64,000 nucleotides of DNA from Streptomyces davaonensis JCM 4913 (GTDB lineage Bacteria > Actinomycetota > Actinomycetes > Streptomycetales > Streptomycetaceae), in the NCBI RefSeq assembly GCF_000349325.1, contig NC_020504.1:7978326-8042325 (forward strand), read 5' to 3'. Positions 1-8,497 of this stretch are shown piece by piece. The stretch's first letter is position 1. Each line of letters opens with the position of its first letter. A program made the translations under genes and the position numbers. A model generated the notes under the pieces. That model did not search any database and had not been told where the DNA came from. It was given only the letters and a program-made list of their open reading frames with translations.

Positions 1-1098
1 CTCGTCGCCTGGGTCTGCGGCTGGTGTCTGGTGCTGGAGTACGGCGTCTCCGTGGCCGCCGTCGCGGTCGGCTGGGGCGAGTACCTCAACGAACTCCTCG
101 ACGGCACGATCGGCGTCACCATCCCCTCCGCGCTGTCCTCGGCGCCGGGTGAGGGCGGCATCGTCAACCTGCCCGCGCTGATCGTCGTCCTGCTGGCGAT
201 GGTGTTCCTGCTCGGTGGCGTCCGGGAGTCCGCCCGCGCCAACACGATCATGGTCGCCGTGAAGATAGCCGCGCTGGTGCTGTTCTGCACGGTCGGGTTC
301 ATGGGCTTCAAGTCCGGCAACTACGAGGACTTCATGCCGCTCGGCATGGCGGGCGTCAGCGCCGCGGGTGCCACGCTCTTCTTCTCCTACATCGGCTTCG
401 ACGCCGCCTCCACCGCCGGTGAGGAGGCCAAGAACCCGAAGAAGGACCTGCCGCGCGCGATCATGCTCTCGCTGATCATCGTCACGGCGCTGTACGTGCT
501 GGTCGCGGCCGTCGCCGTCGGCGCCTGGAACTGGACCAAGTTCGAGGGCTCCGAGGCCTCTCTCGCGGCGATCATGAACGACGTCAGCGGCCAGACCTTC
601 TGGGGCACCCTGCTCGCCCTCGGCGCGGTCATCTCCATCGCCTCCGTGGTCCTCACCGTGCTCTACGGCCAGACCCGCATCCTGTTCGCGATGTCCCGCG
701 ACGGCCTGGTGCCCAAGGCGCTCGGCAAGGTCGACCAGAAGACCGGCACCCCGCGCCTCAACACGATCCTCGTGTCCCTGTTCTGCGGTGTCCTCGCCGC
801 GCTGATCCCGCTCGGCAAGCTGGTCGACGCCACCAGCATCGGCACGCTCTTCGCCTTCGCCCTGGTCAACATCGCCGTGATCGTGCTGCGCTACAAGCGG
901 CCCGAGCTGGAGCGGACGTTCAAGGTGCCGTTCGGCCCGGTGCTGCCGATCCTGGGCTTCGGCTTCTGCGCGTACAACATGTTCAGCCTCGACACCGTGA
1001 CCTGGGTGGTCTTCGGGTTCTGGATGGCGGCGGGTCTCGTGTTCTACTTCCTGTACGGCTATCGCCGTTCCCGTCTTGCCGTGTCAGAAGTGAAGTGA
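1..1098 (+). CDS. APC-family cationic amino acid permease (5' end outside window)
   Basis: C-terminal part (about 365 residues) of an amino acid/polyamine/organocation permease; the reading frame is open at base 1, so the true start lies upstream. At least eight hydrophobic segments are visible. Features typical of the eukaryote-like cationic amino acid transporter branch include the segment FFSYIGFDAASTAGEEAKNP followed by KKDLPRAI and the loop YGQTRILFAMSRDG. It should import a basic amino acid by proton-coupled or facilitated transport across the cytoplasmic membrane. An Lrp/AsnC regulator begins 11 bp downstream in the same direction, which suggests co-transcription and amino-acid-responsive control. 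Family is secure; the substrate (Lys, Arg or another) is inferred only. Confidence 0.9.
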   Translation, partial: LVAWVCGWCLVLEYGVSVAAVAVGWGEYLNELLDGTIGVTIPSALSSAPGEGGIVNLPALIVVLLAMVFLLGGVRESARANTIMVAVKIAALVLFCTVGFMGFKSGNYEDFMPLGMAGVSAAGATLFFSYIGFDAASTAGEEAKNPKKDLPRAIMLSLIIVTALYVLVAAVAVGAWNWTKFEGSEASLAAIMNDVSGQTFWGTLLALGAVISIASVVLTVLYGQTRILFAMSRDGLVPKALGKVDQKTGTPRLNTILVSLFCGVLAALIPLGKLVDATSIGTLFAFALVNIAVIVLRYKRPELERTFKVPFGPVLPILGFGFCAYNMFSLDTVTWVVFGFWMAAGLVFYFLYGYRRSRLAVSEVK

Positions 1099-1108
1099 AA
1101 CACCCGCA

Positions 1109-1561
1109 GTGCTGAACGATCTCGACGAACGCATCGTGCACGCCCTCGCCGAGGACGCCCGTCGCTCCTACGCCGACATCGGGCAGCTCGTCGGCCTGTC
1201 CGCGCCCGCCGTGAAGCGGCGCGTGGACCGGCTGCGGGCGACCGGGGCGATCACCGGGTTCACGGTGCGCGTCGATCCGGCGGCCCTTGGATGGGAGACC
1301 GAGGGGTTCGTCGAGATCTACTGCCGGCGGAACACCTCGCCGGAGACGATCCAGCGGGGGCTTGAGCGGTATCAGGAGGTTGTGGCCGCGTCTACCGTCA
1401 CTGGTGAGGCGGATGCGGTGGTGCAGGTTTTCGCCTCTGATATGCGGCACTTCGAGCGTGTGCTGGAGCGGATCGCTGGGGAGCCGTTTGTGGAGCGGAC
1501 CAAGTCTGTGCTGGTGCTTTCGCCTTTGTTGCGGCGGTTTTCTTCCGGGTCGCCCACGTAG
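1109..1561 (+). CDS. Lrp/AsnC-family transcriptional regulator
   Basis: 150 residues, normal for the family. The N-terminal winged helix-turn-helix (about residues 3-60) starts LNDLDERIVHALAEDARRSY and contains LVGLSAPAVKRRVDRLRATG. A C-terminal RAM/ligand-binding domain (about 65-145) carries VTGEADAVVQVFASD. These proteins bind an amino acid and act as octameric or dimeric DNA-binding regulators. The GTG start lies 11 bp after the permease stop, so it probably controls amino acid uptake or breakdown, including that permease. The effector is unknown. Confidence 0.9.
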   Translation: MLNDLDERIVHALAEDARRSYADIGQLVGLSAPAVKRRVDRLRATGAITGFTVRVDPAALGWETEGFVEIYCRRNTSPETIQRGLERYQEVVAASTVTGEADAVVQVFASDMRHFERVLERIAGEPFVERTKSVLVLSPLLRRFSSGSPT

Positions 1562-1621
1562 TTGTTTTGGCTGCGGGGCGGTGGGGGCTTGTCGCACAGT
1601 TCCCCGCGCCCCTGCCTGTGC

Positions 1622-2074
1622 CTACCTCGCCGCCTGTTTTTCTGTGCGGGTTCTGATTGATGCCAGCAGGCGGCGCATTCCCATTGCGTGGGCGCCTGTG
1701 CCGATCACCAGGCGGCGGTACACACGGCCTTGCAAGCCCGGGAATGCTGCTCGGGACTCTGCGCGGAGCAGGTAGCGGCCTGGGCCCGCCTCGTCGATGT
1801 GGAAGATGAGGGCGTAGACCGAGTAGCGGTGGCTTCCGGTGAGGACCAGTTCGTGGGTCGGGGTCGCCGCGGATACGCGGAAGCCCGGCAGCGTCGAGCC
1901 CTCTGTCAGCGGGCGTGGTCCGGTCGCGGTTACGTCCGCGCAGCCCACCAGGCGGGCGTAGCGGCCCCGGTCGAAGGCGCTGTCCAGGGCCTCCGTCAGG
2001 GCCTGCCACAACACGTCCGCCTCCGCCACGACGATCGTCGTGTGCTCGTCGATGTACGGCAGAGCCGTAGTCAC
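1622..2074 (-). CDS. DUF2867/SRPBCC-like small protein of unknown function
   Basis: 150 residues from a GTG start whose GTGA overlaps the stop of the upstream GntR gene by 4 bp, so the two are translationally coupled. The frame stays open upstream, but the part inside the GntR gene is antisense noise. The protein has no signal peptide or membrane segment. It shows alternating strands (ELVLTGSHRYSVYALIFHID, RYLLRAESRAAFPGLQGRVY) and a C-terminal helix after VIGTGAHAMGMRR. This pattern looks like DUF2867 or the START/SRPBCC fold, possibly binding a small hydrophobic ligand. The assignment is by pattern memory only. Coupling to the regulator suggests a role in the same response. Confidence 0.7.
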   Translation of the reverse strand: MTTALPYIDEHTTIVVAEADVLWQALTEALDSAFDRGRYARLVGCADVTATGPRPLTEGSTLPGFRVSAATPTHELVLTGSHRYSVYALIFHIDEAGPGRYLLRAESRAAFPGLQGRVYRRLVIGTGAHAMGMRRLLASIRTRTEKQAAR

Positions 2075-2817
2075 ATCGCATCCCCCGTCTTGCGGGCCAG
2101 CGCGTTGTTGCCGATCGAGTTGTGGACGCTGAAGCTCACCGCGTCCGAGCGGTAGCGGTCGTCCGACCACTCCACCGGGCGTCCCTCGCGGGTCGTGGTG
2201 ACCCGGCGGACGCGCAGCAGTGGGCTGGTACGGCGGATTCCCAGCAGGTCGGCGTCCTGCGCCCCCGCGGCTACCGCGTCGATGACGTGCTCGCCGTAGG
2301 CGAAGACCAGGCCGGTGTCCTCGTAGAGCCGCTGGGTCACGGACGGGCAGTCCGGTTCGATGGACTCGACCGCCTTGCTGATCCAGTCCGCGTACACCGT
2401 GCGCTCCAGCAGGACCGGTTCGCCGTCCAGGCCGCGGACGCGGATGACCTGCAACACCTCTGTGCCGGCGGGCAGTTGGAGGCGTACCGCGTCCTCTGTC
2501 GTGGCGGGGCGGTACTCCTGTGCGACCACCTGGCCCGTGGCCTCGCGGCCCATCGCCTTCGCCCACTGGGCGAAGCTGCGCAGCTCGGCGAAGCTCTGGC
2601 TGCGGCGGCTGGCCAGCACCACCCGGCGGGCGCCCTGGCGGGAGCCGATGAGTCCCTCGGCGGTGAGGGCCGCCACGGCCTGGCGGACGGTGCCGCGCGA
2701 GACGCCGTAGTGGGCCGCGAGTTCCGTCTCGGCGGGCAGCAGGCTGCCGACGGTGTACTCCTCGCGGTCGATCGCCCGGCGCAGTTCGCCCGCGATCTCC
2801 TCGTGTCGCGCCGTCAT
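2071..2817 (-). CDS. GntR-family (HutC/UTRA) transcriptional regulator
   Basis: 248 residues. The N-terminal GntR winged helix (about 1-70) includes EYTVGSLLPAETELAAHYGV and SRGTVRQAVAALTAEGLI. The C-terminal UTRA ligand-binding domain (about 90-240) includes YRPATTEDAVRLQLPAGTEV and PVLLERTVYADW. HutC-type regulators are repressors released by a small metabolite. The gene is divergent from an ABC importer operon, and an 18-bp palindrome of the geometry expected for this subfamily lies between them (2970-2987). It therefore most likely represses the importer and itself. It is translationally coupled to the small protein downstream. The effector is unknown, possibly a phosphorylated compound given the phosphatase domains in the target operon. 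Confidence 0.92.
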   Translation of the reverse strand: MTARHEEIAGELRRAIDREEYTVGSLLPAETELAAHYGVSRGTVRQAVAALTAEGLIGSRQGARRVVLASRRSQSFAELRSFAQWAKAMGREATGQVVAQEYRPATTEDAVRLQLPAGTEVLQVIRVRGLDGEPVLLERTVYADWISKAVESIEPDCPSVTQRLYEDTGLVFAYGEHVIDAVAAGAQDADLLGIRRTSPLLRVRRVTTTREGRPVEWSDDRYRSDAVSFSVHNSIGNNALARKTGDAM

Positions 2818-2969
2818 GCTTCCCCTCTGGATCGGTTGCTGTGCACAGCGTGACCAGCCTAATCGAGAACAGTCGTTGATCCGTGTCAGCCGGGATTGTG
2901 CAGGGAATCGGGGGTCAGGGTTTCGCCAGTGTTTACGGTCGCGTCACCGGAGGCGGGCGTACTGAGGCC

Positions 2970-2987
2970 AACTTGTTCAGACAAGTT
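2970..2987. promoter_or_regulatory. Predicted GntR/UTRA operator in the divergent promoter
   Basis: Perfect inverted repeat AACTTGT-TCAG-ACAAGTT (7-bp arms, 4-bp centre). Its core ACTTGT-N4-ACAAGT has the same length and spacing as the DasR-type site ACTGGT-CTAG-ACCAGT used by HutC-subfamily regulators. It sits 153 bp from the regulator start and 43 bp before the binding-protein GTG. That places it near the importer's transcription start, where binding would repress. Confidence 0.7.
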
Positions 2988-3029
2988 CGCAGCATCCTCG
3001 GATTCCCTCCTGCGCCCCCTGGAGCAGTC

Positions 3030-4175
3030 GTGACCCTGTCCCTGCCGAGAACCGTCGCCCTCGGTGCCGTCGCCGCCCTCGCGCTCAGCGCCTGTGGTGC
3101 CGCCCCCGACGACGCGTCCACCACCGCCGACGGCAAGAGCGCCGCCACCGCCACCTCCGCCGCCGACTTCGGCGGCCTGGACGCCCTGGTGAAGGCGGCC
3201 AAGAAGGAGGGCACGCTGAACGCCATCGCGCTGCCCCGCGACTGGGCCAACTACGGCGCCCTGATCGACGGCTTCGAGAAGAAGTACGGCATCAAGGTCG
3301 AGGTCGAGGCCCCCGACGGCTCCAGCCAGGACGAGATCAACGCCGTCACCTCGCGCAAGGGCCAGGACCGCGCCCCCGACGTCCTCGACCTCGGCAGCTC
3401 CTTCGCGCTGAGCGCGGCCGAGCAGGGGCTGCTCGCGCCGTACCAGGTCGAGAACTTCGGCGACCTGCCCGAGGAGCAGAAGGACGCGAAGGGCCGCTGG
3501 TACAACGACTACGGCGGCTACATCTCCATCGGCTGCGACGCGAAGCGGGTCAAGGAGTGCCCGACGACCTTCAAGGAGCTGCTGGAGCCGAAGTACAAGG
3601 GCCAGGTCGCGCTCAACGGCAATCCCACCAAGTCCGGTTCGGCCTTCGGTGGCGTGTACGCGGCGGCGCTCGCCAACGGCGGCTCCTTCGACGACATCCA
3701 GCCCGGCCTCGACTTCTTCGCCGAGCTGAAGAAGAACGGCAACTACACGCCCGTCGAGTCGACCCCGGCCACAGTCGAGAAGGGCGAGACGCCCATCAGC
3801 ATCGACTGGGACTACCTGAACGCCGGTTACGCCGAGGAGTTCAAGTCCAAGGGCCTCGACTGGAAGGTCGCCGTACCCACCGACGGCGTCTTCTCCCAGT
3901 ACTACTCCCAGGCCATCAACAAGGACGCCCCGCACCCGGCGGCCGCCCGGCTGTGGGAGGAGTACCTCTACAGCGCCGAGGGCCAGAACCTGTGGCTCCA
4001 GGGCTTCGCGCGGCCCGCGCTGATGGTCGCCATGGAGAAGGCCGGCACCCTCGACAAGGAGGCCGCGGCCAAGCTGCCCGCCGTCTCCGGCACCCCGAGC
4101 TTCCCGACCGAGGCCCAGCAGAACGAGGCCAAGACGGTGCTCGGACAGGGCTGGGCGAAGGCCGTCTCCGGATGA
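3030..4175 (+). CDS. ABC importer substrate-binding lipoprotein
   Basis: 381 residues from a GTG with GGAG 5 bp upstream; the longer open frame upstream lacks a signal peptide. The N terminus is a lipoprotein signal ending in lipobox LSAC-G (about residues 20-24). The mature part is a type-2 periplasmic-binding fold of the PotD/iron/2-aminoethylphosphonate class (AIALPRDWANYGALIDGFEK, VLDLGSSFALSAAEQGLLAP, SIDWDYLNAGYAEEFK). It captures a substrate outside the membrane for the two permeases encoded next. The stop overlaps the next ATG (ATGA). The class binds spermidine, Fe3+ or phosphonates; sequence inspection cannot choose, but the HAD-EEP gene at the operon's end favours a phosphorus-containing substrate. 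Confidence 0.9.
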   Translation: MTLSLPRTVALGAVAALALSACGAAPDDASTTADGKSAATATSAADFGGLDALVKAAKKEGTLNAIALPRDWANYGALIDGFEKKYGIKVEVEAPDGSSQDEINAVTSRKGQDRAPDVLDLGSSFALSAAEQGLLAPYQVENFGDLPEEQKDAKGRWYNDYGGYISIGCDAKRVKECPTTFKELLEPKYKGQVALNGNPTKSGSAFGGVYAAALANGGSFDDIQPGLDFFAELKKNGNYTPVESTPATVEKGETPISIDWDYLNAGYAEEFKSKGLDWKVAVPTDGVFSQYYSQAINKDAPHPAAARLWEEYLYSAEGQNLWLQGFARPALMVAMEKAGTLDKEAAAKLPAVSGTPSFPTEAQQNEAKTVLGQGWAKAVSG

Positions 4176-5059
4176 CGACCACGCTCACGCGTCCGGACGT
4201 GGCGCCCGTCGCTTCGCCTCAGAAGCGGCGGCGCCGCGTCCCGGGCTCGCTCGCCGTGGTGCCGCTTCTGGCGTTCACCGCGATCGTCTTCGGGCTGCCC
4301 GCCTGGGCCATTCTCGACGGCGCGGTCACGGCCAAGGACACCGGCGCCTACAGCACCGCCAACCTGACCGCCTCCTTGCAGGGCGCCTACCTCACGGCCC
4401 TGCTCGGCAGCGTGAAGCTGTCCGCGGTCTCCGCCGGGCTCGCCGCCCTGCTCGGACTGCCGCTCGCCCAGGCCGTGGTGACCTCACGCTCCCGCGCCCT
4501 GCGCGAGGCGGTGCTCACCGCGTCCGGGGTGCTTGCCAACTTCGGCGGGGTCCCGCTCGCCTTCGCCTTCGTCGCCACCCTCGGCAACGCCGGTGTCCTC
4601 ACCCGGCACTTGGGCCTGACCGACAAGGGCTGGGACCTCTACAGCTTCTGGGGACTGGTCCTCGTCTACCTGTACTTCCTGATCCCGCTGATGGTCCTCA
4701 CCATCGCCCCGGCCTTGGAGGGCCTGCGCACCCAGTGGCGCGAGGCCGCCCGCAACAACGGTGCCACGGCCGTGCAGTACTGGCGTCACGTGGCCCTGCC
4801 CGTCCTCACGCCGAGCCTGCTCGGCGGGCTCGTGCTGCTGTTCGGCAGCGCCTTCGCCGCGTACGCCACCGCCGCTGCCATGGTGGGCAGTTCGGTGCCG
4901 CTGGTCACCCTCCAGATCGCCGACGCGCTCTCCGGCAACGTCCTGGTCGGTCAGGAGAACGTGGCGCTCGCCCTCAGCCTCGACATGGTTCTCGTCGCGG
5001 GCCTGGTCATGGCGGTCTACCTGCCCCTGCAACGACGGAGCACGCGATGGCTCGCCTGA
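4172..5059 (+). CDS. ABC importer permease subunit 1
   Basis: 295 residues, starting at the ATG that overlaps the binding-protein stop. About six transmembrane helices and a MetI/PotB-type permease domain. The EAA loop is REAARNNGATAVQYWRHVAL followed by PVLTPSL (about residues 190-215), which contacts the ATPase. With the second permease it forms the membrane channel. The domain resembles the BPD_transp_1 pairs of PotABCD and PhnSTUV-type importers. The next permease begins inside the last 13 bp of this gene, so the subunits are translated in a coupled way. Confidence 0.92.
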   Translation: MTTTLTRPDVAPVASPQKRRRRVPGSLAVVPLLAFTAIVFGLPAWAILDGAVTAKDTGAYSTANLTASLQGAYLTALLGSVKLSAVSAGLAALLGLPLAQAVVTSRSRALREAVLTASGVLANFGGVPLAFAFVATLGNAGVLTRHLGLTDKGWDLYSFWGLVLVYLYFLIPLMVLTIAPALEGLRTQWREAARNNGATAVQYWRHVALPVLTPSLLGGLVLLFGSAFAAYATAAAMVGSSVPLVTLQIADALSGNVLVGQENVALALSLDMVLVAGLVMAVYLPLQRRSTRWLA

Positions 5060-5859
5060 CCCTGTGGCGGTGGGGCGTGCTCGGCCTCGCCGCCCTGTAC
5101 TTCCTGGTGCCGCTGGCCGCGTCGGTGGTCTTCACCATCGACGTGCCGGGGCAGGGCATCACCTTCGACGCCTATACGCGGATCTTCGGCACCGAGGGCT
5201 TCGTGAGCAGTCTGCTGCTCTCGCTCGGCCTCGCCGCCGCCACCATCGCCCTGGTCCTGCTGCTGACGGTGCCCGCCGCCGTCGCGCTGCGGCTCGGCGC
5301 GGCACGGTGGCGGCCGGTGGTGGAGGTGGTGTGCTCGCTGCCGCTGGTCGTCCCGCCGATCGCCTTCGTCGCCGGTATCGGCACCGTCCTGAAGTGGGGC
5401 CCCGAGCATTTGTCCCGCACACCCCTGTTCCAGACCTTCGTGGCGATCCAGAACCCGGACTTCCCGTTCATCCTGGTCCTCGCCTACGTCGTGATGGCGC
5501 TGCCCTTCGTCTTCCGCGCCCTGGACTCCGGGCTCCGCTCCGTCGACGTCCGCACCCTCGTCGAGGCCGCCCGGAGTTGCGGTGCCAACTGGCCGCAGGC
5601 GCTGATCCGGGCCGTACTGCCCAATCTGCGCGGCGCGCTGCTCAACGCCTCCTTCCTCACCCTCGCCCTGGTGCTCGGTGAGTTCACCGTGGCGCAGCTG
5701 CTCGGCTTCCAGCCCTTCGCCGTGTGGATCGTCAACGTCAGCGGCTCGCAGGCCCAGTTGTCCGTCGCCGTGTCCGTGCTCAGCCTGCTGGTGACCTGGC
5801 TGATGCTCCTCGCACTCGCCGGTTTCGGCGGACGTATTCCAAAGGACTCCCGATCATGA
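5047..5859 (+). CDS. ABC importer permease subunit 2
   Basis: 270 residues, start ATG 13 bp inside the preceding permease gene. Six predicted membrane helices with a BPD_transp_1/PotC-type domain. The EAA loop is VEAARSCGANWPQALIRAVL followed by PNLRGALLNASF (about residues 175-205). It partners with the preceding permease to form the transport pathway. Its TGA overlaps the ATG of the ATPase gene (ATGA at 5856-5859). No missing motifs noticed. Confidence 0.92.
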   Translation: MARLTLWRWGVLGLAALYFLVPLAASVVFTIDVPGQGITFDAYTRIFGTEGFVSSLLLSLGLAAATIALVLLLTVPAAVALRLGAARWRPVVEVVCSLPLVVPPIAFVAGIGTVLKWGPEHLSRTPLFQTFVAIQNPDFPFILVLAYVVMALPFVFRALDSGLRSVDVRTLVEAARSCGANWPQALIRAVLPNLRGALLNASFLTLALVLGEFTVAQLLGFQPFAVWIVNVSGSQAQLSVAVSVLSLLVTWLMLLALAGFGGRIPKDSRS

Positions 5860-6905
5860 AGACGCTCGAAAAGGCGGCCACCGTCGAATTCCGCGGCCTG
5901 CGCCGGGAGTTCGGGGCCACTGTCGCGCTCGACGGCCTCGACCTGACCGTCCGCCCCGGCGAACTCCTCGCCCTGCTCGGCCCCTCCGGCTGCGGCAAGA
6001 CCACCGCGCTGCGCATGCTCGCCGGGTTCGAACACCCTGACTCCGGCGCGGTGCTGGTGGACGGCGAGGACGTCACCCGGGTCCCCGCGCACCGCCGGGA
6101 CGCCGGGATGGTGTTCCAGTCGTACAGCCTCTTCCCGCATCTCGACGCCGTCGACAACGTCGCCTTCGGGCTGCGGATGCGGAAGGTGAGCACGGCCCAG
6201 CGGCGGGCGCGGGCCGCCGAGTTGCTGGAGCTCGTCGGACTCGCCGACAAGGGTGGCCGCTATCCGCACCAGCTCTCCGGCGGACAGCAGCAGCGTGTGG
6301 CGCTCGCCCGCGCGCTCGCCCTGCGCCCGCGCGTCCTGCTCCTCGACGAACCGCTCTCCGCGCTCGACGCCAAGGTCCGCCTCACGCTCCGCGAGGAGAT
6401 CCGGCGGCTCCAGCAGGAGCTCGGCATCACCACCCTCTTCGTCACCCACGACCAGGAGGAGGCCCTGTCCATGGCCGACCGGGTCGCCGTGATGCGCGCC
6501 GGACGCCTCGAACAGTGCGCGGAACCCGCCGAGTTGTACGGCCGCCCGGCCACCGCGTTCGTCGCCGAGTTCGTCGGCACGATGAGCCGGGTCCCGGGGA
6601 AGGTGTCCAAGGACGTCGTCGAGGTGCTGGGGCAGCGGCTGCCCGTGGACGGGCCGGTGCCCGCCTCGGCCGACGTGGATGTGCTGGTCCGGCCGGAGGC
6701 CGTGCGGGTGCAGGCGGACGAGGACGGTGACGGGCGCGTGGTCGCCGCCGCCTTCCTCGGCGCGGTCACCCGGGTCACCGTACGGCTGGCCGACGGCACC
6801 GAGGTGAAGGCCGATCTGGCCGAGGCGCCCTCGCTGGGAGCCGCTGTAGAGGTGTCACTCCCCGAGCGGCCCGTGCTGGTGGCGGAGCGCAAGACCGACG
6901 CATGA
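5856..6905 (+). CDS. ABC importer ATPase (PotA/UgpC type)
   Basis: 349 residues, start ATG overlapping the permease stop with AAAGGA 9 bp upstream. Nucleotide-binding domain: Walker A GPSGCGKTT (about 46-54), Q-loop VFQSYSLFPHL, signature LSGGQQQRVALARAL, Walker B VLLLDEPLSALDAK, H-loop FVTHDQEEALSMADR. A TOBE regulatory domain occupies roughly residues 265-345. It hydrolyses ATP to drive import. The last codons belong to the first, diverged unit of a 30-bp tandem repeat running into the next gene's leader (6871-6960). A possible upstream start of the next gene would overlap this stop (ATGA). Confidence 0.95.
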   Translation: MKTLEKAATVEFRGLRREFGATVALDGLDLTVRPGELLALLGPSGCGKTTALRMLAGFEHPDSGAVLVDGEDVTRVPAHRRDAGMVFQSYSLFPHLDAVDNVAFGLRMRKVSTAQRRARAAELLELVGLADKGGRYPHQLSGGQQQRVALARALALRPRVLLLDEPLSALDAKVRLTLREEIRRLQQELGITTLFVTHDQEEALSMADRVAVMRAGRLEQCAEPAELYGRPATAFVAEFVGTMSRVPGKVSKDVVEVLGQRLPVDGPVPASADVDVLVRPEAVRVQADEDGDGRVVAAAFLGAVTRVTVRLADGTEVKADLAEAPSLGAAVEVSLPERPVLVAERKTDA

Positions 6906-6960
6906 CCGGTGGAGGATCGCAGGACCGACACCTGACCGGTGGAGGATCGCAGGACCGACG
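6871..6960 (+). repeat. Three tandem 30-bp units across the ATPase/HAD-EEP junction
   Basis: Units at 6871-6900, 6901-6930 and 6931-6960. Units 2 and 3 share 27 identical consecutive bases (6903-6929 and 6933-6959). Unit 1 is the ATPase gene's own 3' end and is diverged (about 8/10 identical in its middle block and 9/10 in its last block to the others). The array looks like local duplication of the gene end, which pushed the next start codon away from the ATPase stop. Confidence 0.85.
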
Positions 6961-6976
6961 TATGAAAGAGACCCAC

Positions 6977-8389
6977 ATGACCCGACTCCCGCTCCAGGCC
7001 GTGCTGTTCGACATGGACGGCACCCTGGTGGACACCGAGCGCCTGTGGTGGGAGGCGGTGGAGCAGGTCGCCGGACGGGCCCTCACCGGGGCCGACGAGC
7101 CCGACGTGCTCGGCCGGCCCGTCGAGCACACCGCCGACTGGCTCGCGGCCACGACCGGACGCCCCGCCGCCGAACTCGCCGCCGCGCTGCACCGCGAGTT
7201 CGCCGACCGCGTCCGCGCCGGGATCGTGCCCCGCCCCGGCGCCCTCGACCTGCTCGACGCCCTCGCCCGCGACGGCGTACCCACCGCCCTGGTCACCGCC
7301 TCCCCGAGGGCCGTCGCCGACACGGTCCTCGAAGCGCTGGGCGCCGAACGGTTCGCGGTCTCCGTCACCGCCGACGACACCGAGCACACCAAGCCCGCCC
7401 CCGACCCCTACCTCGCCGCCTGCCGCGCCCTCGGCGTCGACCCCGCCGCCTGCGTGGCCGTCGAGGACACCCAGACCGGCGTCAGCTCCGCCGAGGCCGC
7501 GGGCTGCACGGTCCTCGCCGTGCCCTCGCTCGCCCCGATCGAGGCGGCACCCGGCCGCACCGTCCGGTCCGGCCTGACCGACGTCACCCCGGACCGGCTG
7601 CGCGCCCTGCTGCCGTACGAGCTGCGGGTCATGAGCTGGAACCTCTGGTGCGGCGGCACCAAGGTGCGCGACCACCGGGCCAAGCAGCTCAAGGCCATCG
7701 CGGAGACCGAGGTCGACGTGGTGGGCCTTCAGGAGACCTTCGGCAGCGCCGCGGAGGAGCTCGCGGCGGCGCTCGGCTGGTATCACCACCGGGCGGGGGA
7801 GAACCTCGGGATCATCAGCCGGTACCCGATCACGGCCGGGCTCGGCGACCCGGACGTCGGGTTCTACGGGGCGGCCGGGGCCCGGATCGCGGTGGGGGAC
7901 CGGCAGGTCGAGATCTGGACGGCACACCTCGACTACGAGAACTACGGGCCGTACGTGACCGACGGCGACCCGACCGCGCACGAAGGCGTGCGGCTCGGGC
8001 AGATGCGCGAGGCCCTGGACCGGATCGGGGACGTCGAGCCGGTCGTGCTGGTGGGCGACTTCAACTGCCCGTCCCATCTGGACTGGCCCGGCGTCGACTG
8101 GCCGGTCACCAAGGCGGCCGAGGAGGCGGGCTTCCGGGACTCCTATCGCGAGGCGCATCCCGACCCGGAGCGGGATCCGGGGCATACCTGGTCGCCGGTC
8201 GAGGTCCACCCCGAACCCCAGGACCGGATCGACTTCGTCCTGCACCGGGGCCTGACCGTCCTGACCTCCCGCACCCACGTCAGCGGCAGCCCGCGGCCCC
8301 TGCCGGAGGTCGGCGACAACGAGTGGCCCTCCGACCACGCTGCCGTGATCACCGTATTTGCGCTGCACGGGAGCGCCGAACCGGCCTAA
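6977..8389 (+). CDS. Fused HAD phosphatase / endonuclease-exonuclease-phosphatase-domain protein
   Basis: 470 residues from the ATG preceded by GAAAGAG; upstream in-frame starts at 6902 and 6962 would add residues encoded by the 30-bp repeat. Residues 1-210 form a HAD-IA hydrolase: nucleophile motif DMDGT (12-16), VTASPRAVADTV, HTKPAPDPY and VEDTQTGVSSAEAAG. From about 215 an EEP domain follows: VMSWNLWCGG, DVVGLQETFG, WTAHLDYENYG, VGDFNCPSH and terminal SDHAAVI, giving the metal and catalytic Asn, Glu, Asp and His positions. There is no signal peptide, so it is cytosolic. It could cleave an imported phosphodiester and then remove the phosphate. It ends a GntR-facing importer operon; the substrate is inferred only. 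The fusion is unusual. Confidence 0.88.
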   Translation: MTRLPLQAVLFDMDGTLVDTERLWWEAVEQVAGRALTGADEPDVLGRPVEHTADWLAATTGRPAAELAAALHREFADRVRAGIVPRPGALDLLDALARDGVPTALVTASPRAVADTVLEALGAERFAVSVTADDTEHTKPAPDPYLAACRALGVDPAACVAVEDTQTGVSSAEAAGCTVLAVPSLAPIEAAPGRTVRSGLTDVTPDRLRALLPYELRVMSWNLWCGGTKVRDHRAKQLKAIAETEVDVVGLQETFGSAAEELAAALGWYHHRAGENLGIISRYPITAGLGDPDVGFYGAAGARIAVGDRQVEIWTAHLDYENYGPYVTDGDPTAHEGVRLGQMREALDRIGDVEPVVLVGDFNCPSHLDWPGVDWPVTKAAEEAGFRDSYREAHPDPERDPGHTWSPVEVHPEPQDRIDFVLHRGLTVLTSRTHVSGSPRPLPEVGDNEWPSDHAAVITVFALHGSAEPA

Positions 8390-8497
8390 CATCGATGCCA
8401 TGACCTGGCGACATTGATCCACGACGCGTCGTGCCTCCCGAGGGCCGCCGCGGACGCCGTACCTCTCGCGTCCGCATCGCCCCTCCGGGAAGGCCTC

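Noticed and set aside
6260..8422. 720-codon minus-strand ORF opposite the HAD-EEP gene
   Set aside because: Composition bias of an antisense frame; no domain or ribosome site.
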